Positions 18,590 through 26,916 of a stretch of 30,427 nt of DNA are shown one piece after another (within the stretch, counting starts at the first letter, position 1; each line of letters opens with the position of its first letter). This stretch comes from Fragilaria crotonensis (taxonomy: Eukaryota; Bacillariophyta; Fragilariophyceae; Fragilariales; Fragilariaceae), in contig JAKSYS010000720.1 of assembly GCA_022925895.1 (NCBI GenBank), positions 1 to 30,427 on the forward strand, read 5' to 3'. Position numbers and translations under genes: made by a program. The notes under the pieces were generated by a model. That model was not told the DNA's origin. It saw only the letters and a list, made by a program, of their open reading frames with translations, and did not search any database.

Positions 18590-19572
18590 CGACAGCAGAC
18601 ACAAAAACCGATCTGTCAAGTGCAAAGTCAGGAACGACTAAGACCGATACATCTTCTACCTACAACCACAACAGAGGTCGAAGAGGATTCGGTTCTAGCA
18701 GACAAAAGCAGCCCCCCGGAAGCACTACTACCGCATCAGCCCCAGGTGATGACATCGACGACCAAACGGCATTCACCCAGTCAGCAACCCAGTCAGTTGC
18801 GTCTCCATCAATGATGTCATCGGCAACATCCCGACGATTGAACGAGCTCGAAGCTTTATTTCGGAGACAACAGCAGGAAACTTCGGAAAACGCTGTGCTC
18901 TCAACAAAAAATGCAAATAGCCTCATACAAATCGAGACTAAACTTGGACGCCTAGATGACATGGACAATCTTCTTCAAGACAATCGGGAAAAGCTTGCTC
19001 TCACTATGGAAAGACAACAGGATTCTCATGTGCAGATCGTGGAGTTGAATATACGAGTGTCAAAACTGATGGATGTTATTGATAGAATGGCGACAAAAAT
19101 TGAATCGATGACTTCGGCAATGATCACAGGCAATAGGCCAGACTCCGAACGACGCAATCAGGAAAATCTGACCGACTGCAACAGACGACGCACGCTGGAA
19201 GAAATGAAAGATACATCGACCAACTTCACTTCCTCCGCGGATGGTACACAATCGACTACGTCATCCCAAGATCGAACGATAGCACCGAATGCGACGACGC
19301 CTCACCCGAAGCAACCCACGGCGGCACACTCTTCCCCATCTAAGAAGAAGTCTCGGCCACTCCACGACGATATGGAAGAGATGTCGCTTGGCTCCAACGA
19401 TTCTATGGAAACGCCAGTCGAAACGGAAATTCCTCCATACCACGGTATACACGACATGTCACTTCCTGACTCATCTATCCTGGATGAATCGAACGATTTT
19501 TCTTACCAAACGCCCGATCCGGACACTCAATACAACAACCATAGTGATTCGGAGGGAGGCGCCTCAAAATGA
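18358..19572 (+). CDS. Element C ORF1b (gag-like protein, C-terminal part, coiled coil)
   Basis: In the -1 frame relative to ORF1a the sequence opens AYLLAPAQYALQAAEHLRLY, continues RINPISRRETRFRDSLPG and runs to the stop at 19572. A Ser/Thr/Gly-rich linker precedes a clear heptad-like coiled coil from about 18835 to 19110 (RLNELEALFRRQQQETSENA, IVELNIRVSKLMDVIDRMA). The tail is acidic and Ser-rich like the end of element A's ORF1. A trimeric or dimeric coiled coil is common in LINE ORF1 proteins, so this fits ORF1 function. The stop TGA overlaps the ORF2 ATG. An independent start is unlikely because the first good residues lie immediately at the heptamer. Confidence 0.78.
   Translation, partial: AYLLAPAQYALQAAEHLRLYRLRINPISRRETRFRDSLPGLPAVIQIDTSTQQNLDLLESMSSKEVWIRAPASVRGMTTADTKTDLSSAKSGTTKTDTSSTYNHNRGRRGFGSSRQKQPPGSTTTASAPGDDIDDQTAFTQSATQSVASPSMMSSATSRRLNELEALFRRQQQETSENAVLSTKNANSLIQIETKLGRLDDMDNLLQDNREKLALTMERQQDSHVQIVELNIRVSKLMDVIDRMATKIESMTSAMITGNRPDSERRNQENLTDCNRRRTLEEMKDTSTNFTSSADGTQSTTSSQDRTIAPNATTPHPKQPTAAHSSPSKKKSRPLHDDMEEMSLGSNDSMETPVETEIPPYHGIHDMSLPDSSILDESNDFSYQTPDPDTQYNNHSDSEGGASK
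19569..19572 (+). other. ATGA start/stop overlap between ORF1 and ORF2 of element C
   Basis: ORF1 ends GCC TCA AAA TGA and ORF2 starts at the ATG one base earlier, giving ATGA. Element A has the identical overlap at 402-405, so the arrangement is a family trait suggesting translation coupling. Confidence 0.8.
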
Positions 19573-20801
19573 TACATCACCAAGATGCATCATCCCAGCC
19601 AACGACGATGGAGAGCAATGACAATGTGAACATGGCAGACCAGCAGCACCCGACCACCAATGAGGCGACCGCAGATCCCGACGCTCACCGCCGACCAACC
19701 ACAGTTCAAAAAGGAAGATATATGTCGCGAGGGGAGGATCGACATCCACCCATCTACACGTCTCAGATTCTTCTTTTTCCATCGACCAGACCGGGGAGAA
19801 TGATTCGGAGGAAGACCAGCGACACTCAGGCAAATGTTACTTTTGGTGATGCGATTATCTACAAAGCAAAAGGTTCTACCCGGGTTATGTTTCAGAACGT
19901 TAAAGGACTGACCTTCAATCAAACAGGCGATGACTACAACTACTATATGTCATCCATGGGATCATACTCGATTGACATCTTCGGTATGGCGGAGACCAAT
20001 TCCGGCTGGCAACACCCACACGTGCAGGCAAAGTTCAAGTATTGTCTACGCAAACAATTAAAACTCGGAAAAGCAGTGTTTGGATCGCCGACTCAAGAGA
20101 TAGATCAGCTTGCAGACAACGAAACCTTTCAAGCTGGCGGATCAACACAGGTTGTAAGTGGCAATGTGACAACGACGGTGTTTGGGCCACCCATTACGGA
20201 TTCAACTGGACTGGGACGATGGTGCGGCTTTACTCTAATCGGCAAGAAGGAACTTAAATTGAGTATTCTCACAGGTTATAGGACTTGCAGTGGTTCCATT
20301 GCGTCATCACCACTAGGAAGCACCTTTCACCGAGAGTATACTTATTTTAAGGAGCAACAGGAGAAAAACCCGCAACCGAGACGACGTTTTCCGCGATCTT
20401 GGCAATCAGGTTCGGGATTTACAGCACCAAGGACATGCGATTCTCGTTATGATGGATGCCAACTCAGTATTGGAAAATGATCACCACCTCCAAGAATTCC
20501 TCAGACCCATGATCTTAGGGACTTACATAACAACAATCCAGCTCCCTCGACCTACATTGGATCTACCGACCGCAGGATTGATTACATGTTTGGATGTCCC
20601 AGAACCTCAGCAGCAACATGCCGTCAGGGCACACTCTCGTATTTTGAAGGACCTCAGTCCGACCACAGGGCTTTGTATGTCGACCTCTTTCTTTCCCAAC
20701 TGATCGGCATTGAAGCAACGGAACCAGTAATGTTGGACGCACCCAGGAGATGGCTTCAGAGCGGTAATATGGAATCAGTTGATCTCTATCGGGAAAAATG
20801 A
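19569..20801 (+). pseudogene. Element C ORF2 part 1: endonuclease in three frames
   Basis: After a polar leader of about 95 residues comes the AP-type endonuclease, which nicks target DNA: VMFQNVKGL (near 19885, catalytic Asn), FGMAETNSGW (near 19981, catalytic Glu), TGLGRWCGF, then LVMMDANS (near 20443), STYIGSTDRRIDYMFG (near 20549) and PQSDHRALYVD (near 20655). All catalytic positions survive. The frame changes at a T4 run (20387-20390) and near 20505, so they lie in three frames. The last segment ends YREK with a TGA at 20799-20801 overlapping the ATG of the next frame at 20798. Element A aligns across that point with no gap in one frame, so the break is one lost A, not a designed restart. 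Confidence 0.85.
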
Positions 20802-22939
20802 AAGAGTACTATGTCAGGCACAACATGAAACAGCGGATAGATACCCTTTTCAAAACACATCATACACTTTCCCGAAAGCAAGTCCGACGTCTTTTGACAG
20901 CATGGGATGAAGACCAAGGGAGAGCGATGAGAGCGGCGGAAGAAGCGCTGGCAATAAAACCAAAGAAGTACGCGTGGTCTCCTCGACTTCGGAACGATGG
21001 CGTGATAATGAGGTACTGGAAGCTTCGGATGCGGGAAGTCACTCACTCAGAAGACTACTCGACTACATTCGATCGATGGGAAAGACAAATCCAGGGTTTT
21101 GACGGCACGTTCCATCTCCCGGATCGTAACAATACGTTGACTGTCACGGAAGTGAGACAGCGTTTGAATCAAGCTACAAAAGCCCTACGACAGACTCAGA
21201 AACGCGCGACGACGAGTAGAGTAAGAAGCTATGAGGAACTACTCGCAATCTACGAGACCGACGAAAATCCCACTACCAAACACGAATCCCAACGACGCGC
21301 CAAGATCATGTATCGAACTATAAAAGCGGAAGCGAGCAAACGACTTTTTGGCAAACTTCGTCAGACTCTTCATCCGTCGGAACACACAAGCCTGACTCAA
21401 ATACAAGTACCACGTCCAGTCGATACAAGCCAAAGAACGGAACCAGGCCAAGTCCACAACATCCTGCAACACTACGACACAGACCAGCTAGTGTGGGACA
21501 CGATCATTACAAGGGAAGACATTGAAGCTCATATACTGAGCTTCAATCGGGAAGCATTTCGGGCAGCAGCAGAATCACCATGTGGGAGCGGTATCATACA
21601 CGACGCGCTAACTTTTACAAGTCTGTCAGACGAGGCTGAACAAGTTCTCCGAGGATCTATCCCAAAGGAGTGGTATGGAGATAGAACGCTCCTTCGAGAG
21701 TTCCTAGCATCATTCCAGATTCCCGACTCGGTCTTGGAAGGTAAACCAATAAACCTGGAAATCTCAAACGACGACATCGTCAAAGGTTTCACGTCATGGA
21801 AGGAGACAACAACAACATCCCCATCAGGGAGACACCTCGGGCATTACAAAGCTATGATCAAGGACCCAGCATTGTTAAACTGCTTCCGGAAATTCTTAAA
21901 CATAGCGATCACACGCGGCATTGCTCCACCGAGATGGTGCAAAGCGGTGAACATCATGATTGAAAAGGACAAGGGACGGCCAAAAATAAATCGACTTCGA
22001 ATAATACATCTGTTTGAAGCGGATTATAATTTTTTCCTCAAGATTATGTGGGGATCACGTTTGGTACGACGATCTGTTCAAATGAACTTGCTCAACGAAG
22101 GCCAGCATGGATCAGTGCCTGGGCGAACAACCATGGATCCAGTGATGTTAAATCAACTAACAACCGATCTCAGTCGGGTCCTCAAAGTCAACTACGTAAG
22201 GTTTGATAATGACGCATCGGCTTGTTTCGATCGGATAATAGTTGCCCTCGGCATGATGGCGGCTCGGAGATGCGGGATGCCAAAGGAGGCCGTACGAACG
22301 CACGCAACGGCATTACAACTGATGCAATATATGGTGAAAACGATACACGGAGTTTCATCCGACTCATACAGCGGTACTATGATGGCACCATTATTTGGAA
22401 CTGGGCAAGGAAGCGGTGCATCACCGGCGGTGTGGTTATCACTGGTGGTCATCCTATTAAACACTTTGGAACGAGTGGTCCCGAACAGGATACGGTTCAA
22501 ATCGGCAGACGGGAATATAGTACATGAACGGTTGGTTGATGCATTCGTCGACGATACTGCTATAGGCTTAACGGACAACGGGGACTTATCCTTGACGGCG
22601 CTTGTTCAAGCATTGGAAAAAGTGGCGCAAACATGGGAGCAACTACTACACTTCTCGGGCGGAGCATTAAATCTTTCCAAATGCTCGTGGTATGTCATGT
22701 TCTGGAACTGGCGTCAGGGTAGACCTGTACTTCAAGAGATTGACGCTGCCGATCCAGCAATCCAACTCTTTCAAGGTTCCAATCACCGGAGACCAGTGAC
22801 CATACGTCGTCAATCACTCACAGCAGCCTCACGTATCTTGGGGATCTATCAGACACCACTGGCGATTTTTCCGAGCATATCCGAGTTCTCAAAAAGAAGG
22901 CTGATCAATATGCAGGATACATCAGATCACCGACGTTGA
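20798..22939 (+). CDS. Element C ORF2 part 2: linker and reverse transcriptase
   Basis: This 713-codon frame starts in the linker after the endonuclease (MKQRIDTLFKTHHTLSRKQV; RPKKYAWSPRLRN-like block) and contains a whole RT, which copies the element RNA at the nicked target. Landmarks: TTTSPSGRHLGHYK near 21811, RLRIIHLFEADYNFFLKIMW, LLNEGQHGSVPGR near 22088, box A RFDNDASACFDRII near 22199, box B GTGQGSGASPAVWLSL near 22400, and catalytic box C FVDD at 22544-22555, then GGALNLSKCS. Catalytic aspartates are intact. The reading beyond about 22861 is replaced by the -1 frame; 25 further codons lead to the stop at 22939. The ATG at 20798 need not be a real start. Confidence 0.92.
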   Translation: MKEYYVRHNMKQRIDTLFKTHHTLSRKQVRRLLTAWDEDQGRAMRAAEEALAIKPKKYAWSPRLRNDGVIMRYWKLRMREVTHSEDYSTTFDRWERQIQGFDGTFHLPDRNNTLTVTEVRQRLNQATKALRQTQKRATTSRVRSYEELLAIYETDENPTTKHESQRRAKIMYRTIKAEASKRLFGKLRQTLHPSEHTSLTQIQVPRPVDTSQRTEPGQVHNILQHYDTDQLVWDTIITREDIEAHILSFNREAFRAAAESPCGSGIIHDALTFTSLSDEAEQVLRGSIPKEWYGDRTLLREFLASFQIPDSVLEGKPINLEISNDDIVKGFTSWKETTTTSPSGRHLGHYKAMIKDPALLNCFRKFLNIAITRGIAPPRWCKAVNIMIEKDKGRPKINRLRIIHLFEADYNFFLKIMWGSRLVRRSVQMNLLNEGQHGSVPGRTTMDPVMLNQLTTDLSRVLKVNYVRFDNDASACFDRIIVALGMMAARRCGMPKEAVRTHATALQLMQYMVKTIHGVSSDSYSGTMMAPLFGTGQGSGASPAVWLSLVVILLNTLERVVPNRIRFKSADGNIVHERLVDAFVDDTAIGLTDNGDLSLTALVQALEKVAQTWEQLLHFSGGALNLSKCSWYVMFWNWRQGRPVLQEIDAADPAIQLFQGSNHRRPVTIRRQSLTAASRILGIYQTPLAIFPSISEFSKRRLINMQDTSDHRR
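22861..22866 (+). other. -1 frame transition after RT in element C
   Basis: The zero frame reads CCA CTG GCG ATT TTT. The homologous protein needs GAT TTT TCC (22864 onward), one base back. Element A changes frame by -1 at the same alignment column (ATG GGG then GAT, 3531-3536). B reads straight through there (about 12308-12325). See findings. Confidence 0.6.
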
Positions 22940-25374
22940 CAACGACAGACATTCGCGTTTTCCACCGGTCAATTTATTCTCCTGCGATGCGTTACTCCCT
23001 TCCCGCCATCGCAGCAGACGAGGAGGAACTGGAAAGTATCCAATCAAAGATCATTCCCACCATCGTACAGCGTTTGGGCTTCTCGTCAAAAATGTCGACA
23101 GCTATTCGTCATGGACCAGTATCTATGGGAGGTTTAAATCTTTTCGACATCAGAACGGAATGTGGGATTGAAATGATCAAATACTTCCGACACGAAGTTT
23201 ATGGTAATACAAAGGTTGGCCAACTGTTACTCCTCCAATTGCAGGCATCTCAAATAGAATCTGGACTTCCGATACAACTCCTCGAGGATCCCTCCATTCA
23301 GATTGGATATTTGACACCGACCTGGATATTATCGATGCGACAATTCCTGTCCAATCACAATATACGCATCACTTTGACGGACACATTTCAGATCGCATTG
23401 CAAGGAAAAGATGATCAATACATTATGGATCTCAAACGACTGCAGGGATATACCACTCGACAACAGAAAGATTTGAATTTTGCTCGGTTATATCTCCAAG
23501 TGACAACTTTAGCTGAATTAGTTGACACGACTGAGAATGGCAAGATAGCGATATGGGCGTTAGAAGGGACCCGTCCGACAAGCTTCATGGACAACAAAGC
23601 CTGGCCGAGACAAGAAAGGATTACTCACCAGCAACAACGTCTGTGGAAAAGGTATATCTCGGCGCATTATTTGCGGTACGATAGATTCTGGCGGACACCA
23701 CCGAGACCAACGCTACGAGATGTGAAAGAAACCATCGCCACAACGACAGCGACGGGACCAAAGGACGTTAAAGAAAAAATAAGGTCACTACCCAGAGGAA
23801 GGCGTCGTCTGCTTACACACACACGACAACACGTTTCCGATGATGTCTTGTGGGAGGAATGCCAAACAAAACAAACATTGACCATTGCAACGGACGGCGG
23901 TCTCAAAGGAAGGAAAGGGACTTTTGGTTGGCTAGTCAGCACTCCGAATGAAACCATTTTAGCGGAAGGTGCAGGACCAGTGGATGGGCCATTCGACGCA
24001 GCTAACTCAACACGGTGCGAGTTAGGCGGATACGCGGCATCATTGTTATTTATCTCACTTCTTCACCATCTATGGGGCAAAAAACATAAATGCGACTTTC
24101 GATGGGTAACCGACAGCAAAGCAGCCATATCGAAGGTTGAACACCAGACGACAAAGTCACATAAGAAAATGCGACAACCGAGCAACGCGGATTATCTGGG
24201 CATCATAAAAGCTGAGACGTCGTCGATCCGAAGACGCATTCGTCCAGTTTGGGTTAAAGGTCACCAACAGACATCTCGCAACGGTGCTCAAAACAAGGAC
24301 ATCATCAGGAACAATCATGTTGACCAACTGGCGACGTGGTATCGCAATCACAAATTCTACCGGCAATCAGTAGAGCACACTGATCATACCCCGGAAGCAA
24401 AGGTGACAATCTCCGTCAATGGTATACGCGTCGTTGGACAAGAAGAAGCGACTCTGCGGTATCATATCAATGGCTACCACCTCCGACAGTATATACAATC
24501 GCGACAGAAGTGGACCAACAGAATATGGAATACAGTCGATATAGAGTTGTTTGGACTGTTCTACCGAAAGCTTCCATCGAGAGATCAAGTGGCACACACA
24601 CGGTTCATATTCGACCAGTGGCATACAGGAGAACACCGCCAACGGATCAATACCACACAAAATACGAACGTGGACAAGTGCCCATGCTGTCTACAACCGA
24701 ATGAAAACACCACCCATGTACTACGATGTACGGCAAATCCTGAGCACGCAAGTACACTATCGGCCTTCCGCAAAAGGATGTCCCCTACCGACTATCATTC
24801 GGTTTTTTCGCTGTTGAAGGAAGGAGTACTATCATGGCTCGACGGGACGCCATTCTCGCCGGATCTAACGGTACATCCACGGAAATTTCATGATCGCATT
24901 CAGCAAGCTATTCAAGAGCAAGAACAGATTGGTTGGGGCAACGCCATCAAAGGGTACCTGAGCGTAGAGTGGAGATTTTTAGCTGACGAAAGCCAATACG
25001 ACAACGGTCCAGATATACAGGACGGGCATGGCTTCCAAAGACTCAAAACTATATTGACGCACCTTCACAATGTGGCCATTAGCTTATGGAAGGCGAGGAA
25101 TCAAGTACTACATAAATCTGGGGACCAAGAACTACAACACATTCGAGATTTGGAAATAGCTGAGATAAAGGAAATGCATGCACATCCGGAAAGATTACAG
25201 GCAGGCGACCGACATTACTGTGAACGATCGCTGGAGTCGATACTTAAGAAGGGCCCGGCAACGAGACGCAGGTGGCTGAGGTACACTAAATTATCGCGAG
25301 ACCGCATGAAAAAAGATGGGAAACGACAAATGTTGATGACACACTTCTACCGTCCGTCAGATACTGTCACATAG
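22864..25374 (+). CDS. Element C ORF2 part 3: RNase H, zinc knuckle, C-terminal domain
   Basis: The frame is open for 837 codons from the transition point to the stop. After a helical region (FHRSIYSPAMRYSLPAI; TWILSMRQFL) comes RNase H with Asp in IATDGGLKG (23893-23895), Glu in RCELGGYA (24019-24021), Asp in VTDSKAA (24112-24114), His in VKGHQQ (24262-24264) and Asp in NHVDQLA (24322-24324), a complete active site. A C-x2-C...H-x4-C knuckle (KCPCCLQPNENTTHVLRC) lies at about 24676-24730. The tail has LWKARNQVLHK and the family signature GPATRRRWLRYTK. No upstream ATG is needed if the product is a fusion with RT. As a separate protein its start would be unclear. Confidence 0.92.
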   Translation, partial: DFSEHIRVLKKKADQYAGYIRSPTLTTTDIRVFHRSIYSPAMRYSLPAIAADEEELESIQSKIIPTIVQRLGFSSKMSTAIRHGPVSMGGLNLFDIRTECGIEMIKYFRHEVYGNTKVGQLLLLQLQASQIESGLPIQLLEDPSIQIGYLTPTWILSMRQFLSNHNIRITLTDTFQIALQGKDDQYIMDLKRLQGYTTRQQKDLNFARLYLQVTTLAELVDTTENGKIAIWALEGTRPTSFMDNKAWPRQERITHQQQRLWKRYISAHYLRYDRFWRTPPRPTLRDVKETIATTTATGPKDVKEKIRSLPRGRRRLLTHTRQHVSDDVLWEECQTKQTLTIATDGGLKGRKGTFGWLVSTPNETILAEGAGPVDGPFDAANSTRCELGGYAASLLFISLLHHLWGKKHKCDFRWVTDSKAAISKVEHQTTKSHKKMRQPSNADYLGIIKAETSSIRRRIRPVWVKGHQQTSRNGAQNKDIIRNNHVDQLATWYRNHKFYRQSVEHTDHTPEAKVTISVNGIRVVGQEEATLRYHINGYHLRQYIQSRQKWTNRIWNTVDIELFGLFYRKLPSRDQVAHTRFIFDQWHTGEHRQRINTTQNTNVDKCPCCLQPNENTTHVLRCTANPEHASTLSAFRKRMSPTDYHSVFSLLKEGVLSWLDGTPFSPDLTVHPRKFHDRIQQAIQEQEQIGWGNAIKGYLSVEWRFLADESQYDNGPDIQDGHGFQRLKTILTHLHNVAISLWKARNQVLHKSGDQELQHIRDLEIAEIKEMHAHPERLQAGDRHYCERSLESILKKGPATRRRWLRYTKLSRDRMKKDGKRQMLMTHFYRPSDTVT

Positions 25375-25535
25375 AGGGTACAGCACCGTTCAACTTTGGG
25401 GGATTAGGGTTAGGATTAGATGTAACCATCGCCATCTTGAAATATGGAGTGGCCGTGGTGGGGTACACACTATGGTCTTGTCAAAAGATCGTAGACGGTG
25501 ACAACCCGATAATTAGGTTATATATATAATTGTTA
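25375..25535 (+). other. Element C 3' UTR with terminal hairpin and box
   Basis: It begins AGGGTACAGCA and holds GGATTAGGGTTAGGATTAG near 25401-25420. Then come GGGTACAC (25461-25468) and a hairpin: CTATGGTCT (25470-25478), loop TGTCAAA, AGATCGTAG (25486-25494), nine pairs including two wobble pairs. ACGGTGACAACC (25495-25506) follows directly, then a TA-rich end to about 25535. The order and spacing match the end of element A. It is probably the RT recognition site of the family, by analogy with stringent-type LINEs. Confidence 0.7.
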
Positions 25536-25764
25536 CTTTATGACTTATGCACTAGCAATGTGATGATATTGACGCCGGCGGTCGGCCATTGTCAAAGCCA
25601 AATTTGTGTCATTGATGGTACAATTTGTACATCGACCGTCTTGCAAAACGTACGAAAATGGCCATCTTTAAAAAAGACAACTTTGTTGTTAATTAAAGAC
25701 TAGTGGGTTCCTCACAACTGATCGGAGTATGAGATATACTACAGGTCTACAGGATACAGGACGC

Positions 25765-26111
25765 ACAGTACCCAAAATTGGTCATACTCCGTAGCCCATC
25801 AGACCTACTACAGTAGCATACTTTTTGGTACCAACGTAAGCTACTTCATGACGTACAGTACACAGTACCCACAGACCCCCCAGAGTTGTGCTATCATGCC
25901 CCAGTATTGCAGTTCATCGCACGGTATGTTTTACAGTAGCATATGTGAAGCAGCCCCTGCTCACACCAAATTCCATGAGTATTCCATCCAGTAACTTTGA
26001 ATTCGTACAGTACTGTATTTCAGTAAAGTAACTCACTTTCAACATGAATTACCATCAATTTATGTACTGTAGACCTGTAGTACATGGAATCCACGTAACA
26101 GTACAACAGTA
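25765..26111. repeat. Cluster of ACAGTA/TACTGT motifs
   Basis: ACAGTA occurs at 25765, 25810, 25855, 25862, 25933, 26007, 26098 and 26106, and TACTGT at 26011 and 26065. That is ten sites in under 350 bases, where a random sequence would give about one or none. TACAGTACTGTA (26006-26017) is a perfect 12-base palindrome. Two more ACAGTA sites lie at 26742 and 26774. Confidence 0.8.
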
Positions 26112-26134
26112 CCCCAGAGTGGTCATACTCCGTA
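25765..26134 (+). repeat. Dispersed 29-base direct repeat, two copies
   Basis: ACAGTACCC plus TTGGTCATACTCCGTA at 25765-25793 recurs at 26106-26134 with three mismatches. Copies are 341 bases apart and both end in GGTCATACTCCGTA. This could be the pair of ends of a small insertion or a degenerate satellite. Confidence 0.75.
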
Positions 26135-26138
26135 ACAA

Positions 26139-26166
26139 ACACACACACACACACGCACACACAAAG
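26139..26166. repeat. CA dinucleotide microsatellite
   Basis: A run of AC/CA units with one CG interruption directly after the second copy of the 29-base repeat. Ordinary simple-sequence repeat. Confidence 0.9.
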
Positions 26167-26225
26167 CCAATTTTAAAAGGAGTAGGATACTGACAGTATT
26201 CGTGTGATTGGTACGCGAGTACTGG

Positions 26226-26271
26226 CCGACGGTAGACTTAAGGTTAGTAGGACCTAGAAGTCTGCCGTCGG
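26226..26271. repeat. Inverted repeat, 14-base arms
   Basis: CCGACGGTAGACTT (26226-26239) pairs with AAGTCTGCCGTCGG (26258-26271), one mismatch, around an 18-base loop. No gene or known RNA is attached. Confidence 0.75.
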
Positions 26272-26456
26272 ACTTGACGGGAGAGGAAGCGAACGTGACG
26301 GATCGTCCAGCTTTGGGCGTAGGAGTCCTGAAGATGTGGACCATGATGGTAAATTTGTTGTTACAAATATGTAGAAGATGTAGAACTAAGTAGTAAAGGC
26401 CTTTACTGTTTTTGGTTTGTGGAAATTATAAGTTAAAATGTAGATGAAAAATGAAG

Positions 26457-26487
26457 GTGAGATCTCCAACATTAGTTGGAGTCTCAC
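26457..26487. repeat. Strong stem-loop, 13-bp stem with one bulged T
   Basis: GTGAGATCTCCAAC (26457-26470) pairs with GTTGGAGTCTCAC (26475-26487) over 13 base pairs, with a single bulged T and the loop ATTA. Such a stem could be a small RNA, a terminator-like structure or a palindromic binding site. It stands alone in noncoding DNA. Confidence 0.75.
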
Positions 26488-26645
26488 AAAAGTTATGTTG
26501 CTTTAATCCCACTTGTTGAGTGGTGTTTGAGTTATGGATCCCATAGTTAAAGTTGTGTTTTCAATAAAATTGACAACATAACAGATTTGAATACTTAGGG
26601 AAACTCAGGGCAACATAATTTAAATTCCTTGCGTGGTCGCGGGAC

Positions 26646-26673
26646 CCAGAGTTCTGATTCGCAGAACTACTGG
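26646..26673. repeat. Stem-loop, 11-bp stem with one bulge
   Basis: CCAGAGTTCTG (26646-26656) pairs with CAGAACT-A-CTGG (26662-26673), loop ATTCG. The flanks GAC and GTC can extend pairing further out. It resembles an anticodon-type arm but lacks the other arms of a tRNA. Confidence 0.7.
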
Positions 26674-26916
26674 AACGGGTCACGGACAGGCTAAGAAAAA
26701 TATAGGACTGTCTATCGTATTACCGTATGGTTTTTAACCTTACAGTAATTACGAGTGACAGTGTGACAGAGTGACAGTAGATCTTTAACAGATACCCCCC
26801 CCCGGGTGTTTAGACACTAGCTAGTAGCACGATCGATTCAGTCACCCTGCGCCGATGTCACCATCAACACCTGTGTAAAACAGCCACAAACGAATTCACA
26901 TAGGACTTGCGTGAAA

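Larger units (their letters stand above)
17110..25535 (+). mobile_element. Element C: near-complete non-LTR retrotransposon
   Basis: The longest copy in the window. It has ORF1 (17138-19572), ORF2 with endonuclease, RT, RNase H and zinc motif (19569-25374), and a 3' UTR ending in a hairpin, ACGGTGACAACC and a TA-rich run. It shares family traits with element A throughout. About five frame changes separate it from a fully open copy: one in ORF1 at an A6 run, three in the endonuclease and one after RT. The 5' end is placed only roughly, between the last D-like coding at about 17100 and the first ATG of ORF1 at 17138. No target-site duplication could be recognised by eye. Confidence 0.9.
25536..26916. 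other. Intergenic region between element C and cactin
   Basis: No credible gene on either strand; the small frames around 26123-26393 have no protein character. The stretch holds an ACAGTA/TACTGT-rich cluster (25765-26111), a dispersed 29-base repeat, a CA microsatellite, several strong hairpins and a GTGACAGN triplet repeat (26755-26778). The right end must contain the cactin promoter and 5' UTR; I see no TATA-like element that I would defend. Confidence 0.7.

Noticed and set aside
20798-20801. ATGA between the endonuclease and RT frames of element C as a designed stop-restart
   Set aside because: Element A aligns across the same point without a gap in one frame, so C has simply lost one A.
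25401-25420. GGATTAGGGTTAGGATTAG as an interstitial telomere repeat
   Set aside because: The stretch is short and degenerate, and a related TAGGGTT occurs at the same place in element B's 3' UTR, so it is part of the retrotransposon.
26208-26393. Small plus-strand frame near the CA repeat
   Set aside because: 61 codons across an inverted repeat with no motif; treated as chance.
26640-26700. tRNA-like hairpin region as a tRNA gene
   Set aside because: Only one arm can be formed; there is no TTCGA-type T arm and no closing acceptor stem.
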